Assembly (NCBI GenBank): GCA_002313895.1
Contig: DCAW01000095.1
Location: 12,421-24,730 of the forward strand
Source of the DNA: Dehalococcoidia bacterium UBA1123
GTDB lineage: Bacteria; Chloroflexota; Dehalococcoidia; Lucifugimonadales; UBA1123
DNA length: 12,310 bases
Direction: 5' to 3'
Part shown: piece by piece, positions 1 through 6,925 of the stretch
Numbering within the stretch: position 1 is the first letter of the stretch
Layout: each line of letters starts with the position of its first letter
Translations under genes and position numbers: made by a program
Notes under the pieces: generated by a model
What the model was told of the DNA's origin: nothing
Seen by the model: the letters and a program-made list of their open reading frames with translations, nothing else
Database searches by the model: none

Positions 1-68
1 ATCCCTCCCACATCCTGCTACCGGTGATTCCAACTTAGTAGCGGATGAGTGTCAATTAGGAAGCAACC

Positions 69-575
69 ATGACACAAGACAATCCGATCCCGGGCAGAGA
101 CGCAGCCGTAAGTCTGCGCGAGGTGACCTATGCGAATCTCTTCGAGGTGTTAGATCTGAAGGTAAAGCCCGAACAAGAATGTCTGGTTGGCCCTAATTCA
201 GTGTCCATCTCTGAGGCGCACTTTTGGCCTACAGGAAGGTTCCGTGCTATCTACGCAGTTGACACGCCTGTGGGGTTCGTGATGATTGACGATCATTACC
301 TGGCGGATGAAAACCGAACGCTTGAATTGCGAAAAAAGGGAGTGGATGACTATTACCTGCAGCGTTTCATGATCGATGGCGAGCATCGAGGGAAAGGCTA
401 CGGCTTTCGCGCGATGGAACTTGTTATCGAACACGTAAAGTCCCGCCCAAATGCGACTCAGATGACTACGAATCAAGTTACGGGCGACAGCAACGCAGGA
501 GAGTTTTACAAGAAGTTAGGATTCGAGCACACAGGCGAAGAAGACCGAGGCGAGCCCGAGCGGCTGGTGATCTAG
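69..575 (+). CDS. GNAT family N-acetyltransferase, BltD/PaiA-like
   Basis: This 168-residue protein is a single GNAT domain that should transfer an acetyl group from acetyl-CoA to an amine in the cytoplasm. The acetyl-CoA pyrophosphate loop is clear: RGKGYG at residues 107-112, preceded by the beta-4 strand LQRFMID (97-103). Near the C-terminus FYKKLGFEHTGE (146-157) is the usual last GNAT block, with Tyr147 as the likely general acid. The N-terminal LREVTYANLFEVLDLKV followed by PEQE resembles the spermine/spermidine acetyltransferase group (BltD, PaiA), so a polyamine or similar amine is a reasonable guess, not shown. Length is normal for the family. The ATG at 69 has an AGGAAG ribosome site (58-63) five bases upstream. 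It stands alone: the next gene downstream is a pseudogene on the opposite strand. The family call is firm; the substrate is unknown. Confidence 0.9.
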   Translation: MTQDNPIPGRDAAVSLREVTYANLFEVLDLKVKPEQECLVGPNSVSISEAHFWPTGRFRAIYAVDTPVGFVMIDDHYLADENRTLELRKKGVDDYYLQRFMIDGEHRGKGYGFRAMELVIEHVKSRPNATQMTTNQVTGDSNAGEFYKKLGFEHTGEEDRGEPERLVI

Positions 576-633
576 GCGATGGTTTTGCTGTTGGACGTCG
601 CAGAGATGCTGATCAGAGTATCTAACTTTAATT

Positions 634-645
634 AGGGTGTGTTGA
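634..645 (+). repeat. Left arm of a 12-bp inverted repeat (AGGGTGTGTTGA)
   Basis: AGGGTGTGTTGA here is the exact reverse complement of 1501-1512. The 879 bp between the outer edges contain only a decayed metallopeptidase gene and no transposase. The arms could be the ends of a degenerate insertion sequence or of a MITE-like cargo element. No target-site duplication was found flanking them. Confidence 0.5.
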
Positions 646-802
646 CGATTCATTTCGATCTACCCTCCGAAATTGTGTCAATTAAATATTCGGCATAATC
701 TAAGGCGAAATAGATCAAGCATCAAGGCTACCGTCAAGCGAAGCTATATCGAGACAACCTGTGGAGTGTGCTTGAACATTATCGGCTCAATGGTATTTGA
801 CC

Positions 803-1404
803 TTATCGGATGTAGGTGGCTTGGAGAAAAGCGTACGCTGCGGGATCCTCGGCCAGCACATCTAATGGCCCGACTCTCTCATCATTGACCGAAAAGAATG
901 AGAAAGATAACTGGGCAAACTCGTGATGAAGGACGCTTTCGCCGCGAAGCGGACCCCCAGCGTTTACAAGTTCTCGTCAGAAATTGCGCTTAACGGCTGA
1001 CCTCGTGAGGCGCCGAGTCCTCGTTTGGCAAATGAATCATATGCTCAGCCGCTTCGGTCTAAGCGACCAGACAGGTTAGAAAACTTCGGTAGATCTGTGA
1101 TGAACGCGTCCCGTGGGATAATGCCGACCTCGGCTCCAACCGTCACCAGCCTTTCTCGAATGTCCTCATCACCACTCAGCATCTCAATTGCTATATATCT
1201 CGCCTTTTCGAGAGCTTGTGGCTCTACTGATGACGCCGCTTTGACCACGATGCCGTCTGCTTCCTCGAACTGGACATAGTAAAGAATCCGCGTAGGCAAT
1301 TAAGTAGGAGTAACACCAGGCCCGCCGCATCCAGCTAGCGGTAACAGGCCAAATACGGATATGAAAAGCTTAGATGAAAAAACTAGTTCTTGTTGACATT
1401 TCAT
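803..1404 (-). pseudogene. Decayed secreted lipoprotein with a HEF (zinc metallopeptidase-like) motif
   Basis: Read on the minus strand from ATG 1404, this begins with a lipoprotein signal peptide: basic start, hydrophobic stretch and lipobox PLAGC with Cys26. An in-frame TAA (1302-1300, codon 35) follows. The same frame continues with ILYYVQFEEADGIVVKAASS and a conserved-looking domain to RLDRSG, then TGA (1047-1045). It continues again in frame as AYDSFAKRGLGASRGQ up to DENL (967). A frameshift near 967 then opens GGPLRGESVLHHEFAQ (958-911). From memory, Chloroflexota and fungal secreted proteins share this order of blocks (IVV.ASS, IIP.D..TD.P, RGLGA, EENL, then G(E/D).(I/V)L.HEFAH). The second zinc histidine of HExxH is Gln here (HEFAQ). 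Similarity is convincing to about 911; the reading frame then runs to TAA at 803, and the remnant may extend towards 660. No expression is expected. Reading through several lesions gives a coherent protein, so this is an old pseudogene. The exact peptidase family is uncertain. Confidence 0.72.
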
Positions 1405-1500
1405 CTCAACCAAATGAGAGCGCCCACGAAACTCAAGGACCTCAGACGATTGTTCATTCAATAATTCTAATGTTGACATATCTCCATTTTGACACAAATA

Positions 1501-1512
1501 TCAACACACCCT
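1501..1512 (-). repeat. Right arm of the 12-bp inverted repeat
   Basis: TCAACACACCCT is the exact reverse complement of 634-645. It lies 26 bp beyond the stop codon of the PLP-enzyme gene and 97 bp upstream of the decayed lipoprotein start, so the arms enclose the whole pseudogene. Beyond the 12 bp the two ends diverge. Confidence 0.5.
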
Positions 1513-1538
1513 GGACATCGTCATGTCGGCCGTGCAAC

Positions 1539-2732
1539 TTATCCCAATACCTCCCGCAACCGACGAGTCATGATCTCGGTTCGTGACTGGTTGAGGTTCA
1601 TCGGGTGGACGATTAGCGTGTCTTCGGGCAGGCCTTTTTCGTTGACGAAGATGCCAGGGTCGCCGCTCTTTAGCTCTTTGGATACTTCGAAGCCTGATTT
1701 GCCCACGGTTTGGGAGTTGATGATTAGATGAAGCATCGGGTAGCCCTCTCCAGCGGGTAGGATGATCCGGGGCTGGACCGGTAGTCCGCTGAGGCCGTCG
1801 GCTATGTATTCAAGCAGACCGCGTTGTTGTTCGGTCTCGGCGGCGTATTCACCATCGGCGAACATTCGGAGCGCGGTGAGCAGCCCGACTATCTCTTCCT
1901 TGCCCACCTTGAAACCGCGACCTATTCCGTGGCGAGGTATGCCCGTCAGCATCCCTTTGGGAATCAGGCTTTCGGGCGGGTCCCAGATGTCGAAGAACTC
2001 GTCCATGTCCAGGTGCTGAACTGCGGCTGATGCGATCAGGTCACGGCGCCCACAGAGGATGCCGGAGGACTGAGGCCCGCGTATCGACTTGCCTCCGCTG
2101 AAGGCGACCAGGTCCGCGCCCATGCCGATGAATTTTCGGAGGTTGGATATGGGCGGAAGCTCACCCGCCGCGTCCACCAAAACCGGAAGACCGTGTCTGT
2201 GGGCCACCTCCACAACCTGCTCCAGGGGCGGCTCGCTATCGGGAGTCACCGTGTAGGCAATGCCTGCTGTCTGAGGCGTGATTGCGGCTTCGTACTCCCA
2301 CGCTTCGGTGCGTCGGACGCCCGCTCCTGAGACGATCTCATTCATTCCGATCTCAACGAACTTCGCTCCTGCCAGCCGGATCGCGTGGTCATATCCGTTG
2401 CGATGCTCGCGGGCGATGATGAATTCGTTCTTCATCCCCGTCGTGTCAGGCAGGCGATCCATGCGTCCCGGGTCCATGCCCGCCAGAATCGTCGCAGTCC
2501 CAAGAGTCAGACCCGCCGATGCGCCGGAGATGATGTAGCCTGCCTCCGCGCCTGTGACTTCGGAGATTTTCTCACTGGCAACGGCCTGCAACTCCATCAT
2601 GGAGACCGATTCCTGCGACGCTCTGACCATCGCCTCGGCCACTTCAGGAGGCATCAGCGGCCCGCTGACCCGCGTCGAAGCGCCGGACACGTTGATAATC
2701 GTCCGCACGCCCAGTTCTTCATATATGCTCAA
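1539..2732 (-). CDS. SelA/DgaE-like PLP-dependent enzyme (aminotransferase fold type I)
   Basis: This 397-residue protein belongs to the SelA-like branch of fold-type I PLP enzymes, which holds selenocysteine synthase relatives and D-glucosaminate-6-phosphate ammonia-lyase (DgaE). The N-terminus YEELGVRTIINVSGAST is the hallmark of this branch. Asp187 in VDAAGELPP should pair with the pyridine nitrogen of PLP, and Lys215 in FSGGKSIRGPQSSG should form the Schiff base. The length fits the ammonia-lyase-like members and is shorter than true SelA; no tRNA-binding N-terminal domain is visible, so selenocysteine synthesis is unlikely. The likely role is beta-elimination, ammonia loss or transamination of a small amino compound. 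The start is TTG 2732, with AAAGGA seven bases upstream. It is the last gene of a three-gene operon, 52 bp after the monooxygenase. The family is clear; the substrate is unknown. Confidence 0.88.
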   Translation of the reverse strand: MSIYEELGVRTIINVSGASTRVSGPLMPPEVAEAMVRASQESVSMMELQAVASEKISEVTGAEAGYIISGASAGLTLGTATILAGMDPGRMDRLPDTTGMKNEFIIAREHRNGYDHAIRLAGAKFVEIGMNEIVSGAGVRRTEAWEYEAAITPQTAGIAYTVTPDSEPPLEQVVEVAHRHGLPVLVDAAGELPPISNLRKFIGMGADLVAFSGGKSIRGPQSSGILCGRRDLIASAAVQHLDMDEFFDIWDPPESLIPKGMLTGIPRHGIGRGFKVGKEEIVGLLTALRMFADGEYAAETEQQRGLLEYIADGLSGLPVQPRIILPAGEGYPMLHLIINSQTVGKSGFEVSKELKSGDPGIFVNEKGLPEDTLIVHPMNLNQSRTEIMTRRLREVLG

Positions 2733-2784
2733 ATTTTGGTCCTTTCCGTCAGGCGGTTCAAAGGCAGTTGTTGGCGCTGGGGAA

Positions 2785-3825
2785 TTATGCGAAGTGAGGC
2801 ATCACCTCTTTCGAGAACAACTCCATCGACTTCATGATCTTGTCGTGAGGCATGCCGCCAAAGGCGAAGTTGCAACCGAAGTACCCGATGCCCTGCGACT
2901 GCAATTCCTTTAGCTGGGCGATGATCTGTTCAGGTGTCCCAAACACGGCGCGGTTCTTGGAGAGGTGTAACAGATCGGGCGCGGTGTCGGTGCGTGTGCT
3001 GCGCCAGTCTTCGATGCGGTGGCCGATCTCGCTCCCCACTTTGAAGGTCGACCGCCATCCAACCATGTCCGCTGCCCACCGGAGCGTGGGACGAGTGTCG
3101 TTCCTGACCTGTTCTTCGGTTTCCCCAACGTAAAAGTATCGGAAAAAGGGTATCTCAGACATCGGGACGTTATGCCCTGATTCCTGGGACAATCCTTCGT
3201 ATTGTTGGCAAAGCGCCAGGGCGGTTGCAGTATCAGACGTTACCCCGATGCAGATTGGGTGGCCAGTGGTTGCGATATATTTTAGAGTTTCGATAGTCCG
3301 TGACACGGCGATGTAGACAGGCGGGTGCGGCTTCTGGATGGGACTCGGCGTCAAGGTTGCGTGGTTAACTTTGTAGTGTTTTCCATTGTGGGAGTAGTCA
3401 GGCGTTGTCCACAGGCCTTTGATAGTTTGGATACCCTCCACGAACATCGCCCGGTTATCGGTCTGATCTACGGAGTAAGCATTGAACTCGTAAGCCGCGC
3501 TTCCTCGCCCGAATCCGACGTCAAGGCGTCCGCCGCTGATAACGTCAACGGTCGCAGTGTCCTCGGCCAGACGAATGGGATTGTGCAGCGACGGGATCAG
3601 GACGGCGGTTCCCAGCCTGATCGTCTTCGTCTGAGCGGCGATGGCCCCGGCCACCACCAGCGGAGACGAGCCGATGCCATACCGCGAGAAGTGATGTTCC
3701 GCAATCCATGCGCTGTGGAAACCCAAACTCTCGCCGTGGATGACCTGTTCAGCAGCTTCGTCTATGAGTTTCTTCTGGTCGGTTCCCTCGGGCCACGCGA
3801 TGTGGGTGAACAGGGCGAATTTCAT
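2785..3825 (-). CDS. Luciferase-like (LLM class) FMN-dependent monooxygenase
   Basis: This 346-residue protein has the bacterial-luciferase TIM-barrel pattern: MKFALFTH at the start, SAWIAEHHF (38-46), TIRLGTAV (68-75), HNPIRLAEDTATVD (81-94) and SGGRLDVGFGRGS (98-109). LTPSPIQKPHPPVYIA (159-173) is typical of the flavin-binding second half, and GTPEQIIAQLKEL near the C-terminus is the usual closing block. These enzymes use reduced FMN supplied by a separate reductase to oxygenate or cleave organic substrates in the cytoplasm. No reductase gene is present here. A longer reading frame runs upstream to 4173, but that part is Arg-rich overlap of the hydrolase gene. ATG 3825 is chosen because the protein then starts at the conserved first strand, only two bases after the upstream stop, with GGGGG eight bases upstream. 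The spacing implies translational coupling with the hydrolase. The substrate cannot be assigned. Confidence 0.93.
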   Translation of the reverse strand: MKFALFTHIAWPEGTDQKKLIDEAAEQVIHGESLGFHSAWIAEHHFSRYGIGSSPLVVAGAIAAQTKTIRLGTAVLIPSLHNPIRLAEDTATVDVISGGRLDVGFGRGSAAYEFNAYSVDQTDNRAMFVEGIQTIKGLWTTPDYSHNGKHYKVNHATLTPSPIQKPHPPVYIAVSRTIETLKYIATTGHPICIGVTSDTATALALCQQYEGLSQESGHNVPMSEIPFFRYFYVGETEEQVRNDTRPTLRWAADMVGWRSTFKVGSEIGHRIEDWRSTRTDTAPDLLHLSKNRAVFGTPEQIIAQLKELQSQGIGYFGCNFAFGGMPHDKIMKSMELFSKEVMPHFA

Positions 3826-3827
3826 GT

Positions 3828-4961
3828 TTACGCCCCCGTTACCTTTTGGAGCAGGTCGAAGAACGCCTGCTTTCTGGGAGTGTTGATGCCCCAGTTGATG
3901 GGCACGTTCTGGTAGCCTTCCGTGTAGTCTCCCGATGCCGCTCCTCCGCCTGCGCCCTCCCCGGGGTCGAAGTACCCCCACGAGGCGTAACGTGACAGCG
4001 CGGACACGAAATTGTTCGACGGTTGATCGAATTCGAAATGGTCGTCCTCGATGAACAGGACGGGCATGGGTCGGTAGCTGGACAGGGCGCGCGCCTGATC
4101 CACCATCTCGGCGATGTGGTTGGGGTCGGTCACGCCGTTGCCGTGCATCAGCAGGAAGTCCGAAACTCCGCATACCGGGTCGTCGGGAACTCGACGCCCG
4201 CCGTAGCTGGTGCCGACTAGCAACCGGCGTCCGTCCTTTTCGATGGACTTGGCAAGCTCGATAAGCTCATGGACTCGATGAGGTTGAAGGATTTCGTGCT
4301 CGTAACGCTGAACGTTGCACTCGTTGTTGATCTCCACCACCACGTTCCGGTGGTTATGCTCCAGCAGCCAGTCGCAGGCATTGGTTACGGCGGCTTTCAC
4401 AGCGTCCTCGTCCTTCAGCCGTTCGTCTTGGCCGAAGTAGAAACAACCCAGAATCACGACCATTCCAAGATCGTCTGTCGCCTCCAGAATTTGGGTTAGC
4501 CGATCCATGAAGGGCTGGACGAGTTCGCCCTCAGCATCGAAAGCAGAGTTGTGCCAGGGTTGCGACTCTGGCTCCGGCAAGCCCGCCCACATCGTCTCGT
4601 CGGGCACGTCGATGCCCAGCGACTTCATCAGCGTCCGAAACTCCGGGAGCCGATAGTATCCGAAGGGGCTGGCCCCTTGAAGGTTGACCGTGACAGCAAG
4701 CAAGCCTCGGCTCCGATATTCTGGCAGGGTGGATATGAATTCCGAGGTGTTGCGGCCCGGGTCCCAGGCGTCTGTGTCGGGATATTTCCAGAGAACTTGG
4801 GTAAGCTTGTTAGTGTCGTTGAACAACGCATTAGCCATCCGGCTATTGAGGAGGAGCCCTTCAATCTTGTGCCCCTGATACTCTCGGCCTCGGTATGTCG
4901 GTGCGCCGTTGATAAGCCAAGCGTCGTCTTGGATTGTGACGCTGGTGTTTCGGTTGGTCAT
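3828..4961 (-). CDS. Cytoplasmic clan GH-A-like glycoside hydrolase (GH5-like), uncharacterised
   Basis: This 377-residue protein looks like a TIM-barrel glycosidase. VVVEINNECNV (207-217) matches the beta-4 Asn-Glu acid/base motif of clan GH-A (Asn213-Glu214). PVLFIEDDH (300-308) matches the beta-7 nucleophile strand (Glu305), and the spacing of about 90 residues between the two is usual. INGAPTYRGREYQG (17-30) and YPDTDAWDPGRNTSEF (60-75) are substrate-domain features I associate with an uncharacterised hydrolase group. There is no signal peptide, so it acts inside the cell on a small imported glycoside or a related ester or lactone. The start is ATG 4961, with GGAG seven bases upstream. 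GTG 4991 would lie at or before the transcription start predicted from the -10 box at 5002-4997. It is the first gene of the operon with the monooxygenase and the PLP enzyme. The fold is fairly sure; activity is inferred. Confidence 0.75.
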   Translation of the reverse strand: MTNRNTSVTIQDDAWLINGAPTYRGREYQGHKIEGLLLNSRMANALFNDTNKLTQVLWKYPDTDAWDPGRNTSEFISTLPEYRSRGLLAVTVNLQGASPFGYYRLPEFRTLMKSLGIDVPDETMWAGLPEPESQPWHNSAFDAEGELVQPFMDRLTQILEATDDLGMVVILGCFYFGQDERLKDEDAVKAAVTNACDWLLEHNHRNVVVEINNECNVQRYEHEILQPHRVHELIELAKSIEKDGRRLLVGTSYGGRRVPDDPVCGVSDFLLMHGNGVTDPNHIAEMVDQARALSSYRPMPVLFIEDDHFEFDQPSNNFVSALSRYASWGYFDPGEGAGGGAASGDYTEGYQNVPINWGINTPRKQAFFDLLQKVTGA

Positions 4962-4996
4962 GGTGGCGCTCCGGTGGGGTGACATTGACACGCGCC

Positions 4997-5002
4997 ATTA
5001 TA
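4997..5002 (-). promoter_or_regulatory. -10 box (TATAAT) for the hydrolase-monooxygenase-PLP operon
   Basis: The minus strand reads TATAAT at 5002-4997, placing transcription start near 4990 and giving a leader of about 30 bases before ATG 4961. No good -35 hexamer lies 16-18 bases upstream, so an activator may be needed. It lies in the divergent region shared with the bicupin gene. Confidence 0.45.
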
Positions 5003-5030
5003 GAACGTGAGTAGCGTTTGCGTCTCACCA

Positions 5031-5067
5031 TTGACAAGAAGGGACGTTGACGAAGATTCTGGTTGAC
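5031..5067 (+). promoter_or_regulatory. Three TTGAC direct repeats at exact 16-bp spacing
   Basis: TTGAC occurs at 5031, 5047 and 5063, each 16 bp after the last, within the divergent intergenic region. The third copy is also the -35 element of the bicupin promoter. The regular spacing suggests regulator half-sites or stacked promoter elements, but the intervening bases are not conserved, so chance is possible. Confidence 0.35.
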
Positions 5068-5091
5068 CGCGTCCACGCCCGAACATATAAT
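5063..5091 (+). promoter_or_regulatory. Sigma-70-type promoter for the bicupin gene
   Basis: TTGACC (5063-5068), a 17-bp spacer and a perfect TATAAT (5086-5091) form a strong consensus promoter. Transcription should start near 5098, about 64 bases before ATG 5162. This rules out translation from the upstream in-frame TTG at 5063. Confidence 0.75.
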
Positions 5092-5161
5092 CGGTCTCAG
5101 CCTGACGCGGGACGGGCGAGTGCGCGCTCGAGGGCATTTTCTAAGAAGGCGGGACAACACC

Positions 5162-5950
5162 ATGACTCAGACACGCGCTGTGAGCGCCGAGCCACAGCAC
5201 ATTCGAATTTCAGACATCGTTGCCAAACACGAGGAGCCGCCGTGGTCAGAGTGGCTTTTTACCGACGGTCGCAACAACGTCGGCCTGATATGCGATGCTC
5301 CCGGACTGGAGAACGCCGCCCATATTCACAAGGATTTCAACGAGTGGTGGATCGTGCTTCAGGGCGAGGTTATCTGGGAGATCGGCGACTATCCTCAGAT
5401 TCGCGCCAAAGCCGGTGACGTTGTGATATGCCCCAAGCGTCAGCGGCACTCTATCAAGACTGTGGGGACCGAACCCTCGCTGAGGTTGTATATCAACGCT
5501 CCGTGGTCCAATCACGATAACAGGGGCGAGCGAAGCAGCATCCTGCAGCCTGCCCCAGACGTGACAGAGCCGCCCAACATGCTGTTGAGCTCCAAAGAAG
5601 CGCTTCTCGAAAGTTTCGGGGAGCCTCCCTGGACCACGTCCCTGTTGGATGACGAGCGCAACAAGGCCAACCTGATAGGCCACAGCCAGGGCATGACCAA
5701 CAACGCTCACTGGCATCCCGACTTCAACGAATGGTGGACTATACTTCAAGGCGATCTAACCTTCCAGGTGGGCGAGGACAGGCCGTTGATCGAGGCGACC
5801 CAAGGCGACATCGTGTTCGTTCCTGAAGGGATGAAGCACTTCATATCCTCGGTTGGCGAGGGCACCTCTCTACGGTTGGCAGTGACCAACTCGGAGAATC
5901 AGCACATCTACACCGCCGATGACGATTCGGCGCCTCCGCCCATCAGCTAG
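5162..5950 (+). CDS. Bicupin protein (two tandem cupin_2-type domains)
   Basis: The 262-residue protein contains two copies of the same cupin module. In copy 1 the metal site is HIHKDFNEWW (His54, His56, Glu61) with His96 in QRHSIKTVG. In copy 2 it is HWHPDFNEWW (His183, His185, Glu190) with His226 in MKHFISSVG. The His-to-His spacing is almost identical (42 and 43 residues), so the halves arose by internal duplication and both keep a full metal-binding set. Bicupins are often dioxygenases, decarboxylases or isomerases of small acids or sugars; nothing here picks one. There is no signal peptide, so it is cytoplasmic. ATG 5162 is chosen because of the promoter at 5063-5091 and a purine-rich AAGAAGGCGGGA upstream. 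It diverges from the hydrolase operon and is probably co-regulated with it. Confidence 0.88.
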   Translation: MTQTRAVSAEPQHIRISDIVAKHEEPPWSEWLFTDGRNNVGLICDAPGLENAAHIHKDFNEWWIVLQGEVIWEIGDYPQIRAKAGDVVICPKRQRHSIKTVGTEPSLRLYINAPWSNHDNRGERSSILQPAPDVTEPPNMLLSSKEALLESFGEPPWTTSLLDDERNKANLIGHSQGMTNNAHWHPDFNEWWTILQGDLTFQVGEDRPLIEATQGDIVFVPEGMKHFISSVGEGTSLRLAVTNSENQHIYTADDDSAPPPIS

Positions 5951-6028
5951 GCGACACCAAAGAAACCGAAAGACCCCCCGACGCATGCGCCAGAAGTGTT
6001 TTTTATTTACTAATCCTGAGTAACGACG

Positions 6029-6839
6029 CTAGATTTTCGAGCGACGTCGAAGAAGCAATCCACCTGAGCCGAGCAACAGGACCGCCAATACGCTCAGTCC
6101 TGCCAAGAGCGCCGTCGGCACAGTTGAGCCACCCACGCTGGGAGGTTAGGCGGCAGGCGGCATAATCGTGAATGTTCCCGACCCTTCAACTGGCGTAGCC
6201 AGAGGCGTGCCGTCGTTGTTTCTCAGAGACGCCAAGATAGTGTGCTCGCCTTCAGCCAGATTTTCGAGGGTGAATGACGTTGTCCCCAACGTGTCCACTA
6301 CCGCGCCGTCCAGAGTCAGTTCCCAGTTGCCTTCGCCCGTAACGTTGGCGTCGCCGATGGCGTCGGCGTTCAGAGTGAAGTCGTGGAGCCTGACAATGAC
6401 GTCCTGGGTCCCACCCTCAAGCTCGGAGCCGGAACGGAGGACTCAGGCGCAGAGCCGGTATGCCTACCATGCCCAAGCCCTCATGGCCAGGTATGGGTCA
6501 CAGAATCCGGTAATCGCCGCTGAACTCGAAACTGACGGTCATCGTAGTTGTTGATCCACCGCAGATTGTGGCGGAATATCCGTGAGTTCCGTTGCCGCTG
6601 ACCTCAAGGGCGTGACTGAATCTGCCGGTGTTCGATATGTTGAAGGTTACGGTGCCACCAGAGCTGTTCGAGGGCGCCGCGGGGACCAACTCCCACTCTT
6701 GCAACGCGATGTTCATTTGTGGGGTTGCCTGGTCTTGCACAGAGCCAGGAATAATGTCGTGGTTGCCTGAGATTAAGAACGTGAATATTGAGAGGATGGT
6801 TAACGCCGCCGCCACTCCCACGGATTTATGATTACGCAT
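6029..6839 (-). pseudogene. Broken membrane-anchored cupredoxin protein (auracyanin/azurin-like)
   Basis: From ATG 6839 the minus strand encodes an N-terminal membrane segment (residues 8-24) and a cupredoxin domain with copper ligand His76 in GRFSHALEV. Codon 114 (6500-6498) is TGA, followed in frame by PIPGHEGLGMVG. The pattern [stop]-x4-His119-x4-Met124 matches the azurin-type C-x4-H-x4-M site, so the stop replaces the copper-ligand cysteine. A net +1 shift between about 6442 and 6417 moves into a frame reading GGTQDVIVRLHDFTLNAD, a beta-sandwich-like domain ending VEGSGTFTIMPPAA. A TAA follows (6148-6146), then in the same frame PPSVGGSTVPTALLAGLSVL, a hydrophobic anchor and RRRSKI, with the final stop at 6031-6029. 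The ancestral product was therefore an exported copper protein held by both ends or by the C-terminal anchor. The 5' part alone (113 residues) could still be translated but would lack copper binding. The reconstruction is strong; the second domain's family is not identified. Confidence 0.8.
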
Positions 6840-6925
6840 TGAACGACAGCCTCGTATTGGGGGAAATTTGCCTGTCGGCTGCGTACAATACGTTTCACGT
6901 TGTAGGATGGTTTCCTAACAAATCG

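Noticed and set aside
673..888. Plus-strand open frame of 71 codons starting at TTG
   Set aside because: No ribosome site, atypical composition and no recognisable domain; it overlaps the decayed minus-strand metallopeptidase.
1514..1527. GACAT-CGTC-ATGTC hairpin after the PLP-enzyme gene
   Set aside because: Only five base pairs and no T-run in the direction of transcription; too weak to call a terminator.
1539..2732. Calling the PLP enzyme a true selenocysteine synthase (selA)
   Set aside because: It is too short, lacks the tRNA-binding N-terminal domain and sits in a catabolic operon, so the ammonia-lyase-like branch is the better fit.
3826..4173. N-terminal extension of the monooxygenase reading frame
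   Set aside because: It is Arg/His/Pro-rich sequence antiphase to the hydrolase gene; the conserved luciferase-like protein begins at ATG 3825.
4962..4991. GTG 4991 or ATG 4985 as the hydrolase start
   Set aside because: Both lie at the predicted transcription start; ATG 4961 has GGAG at seven bases. A leaderless start at 4985 cannot be fully excluded.
5063..5161. Upstream in-frame TTG start for the bicupin
   Set aside because: The TTG is part of the -35 box of a consensus promoter whose transcript starts about 5098; ATG 5162 fits better.
5985..6006. Possible terminator after the bicupin (CGCATGCG followed by a T-run)
   Set aside because: The stem is only a self-complementary 8-mer with no loop and is 10 bases from the T-run; not a convincing intrinsic terminator.
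6498..6500. Selenocysteine recoding at the cupredoxin TGA
   Set aside because: A 5-bp CCATG/CATGG stem lies 11 bases downstream, but the gene also has a frameshift and a TAA, and other dead genes carry TAA and TAG, so decay is simpler.
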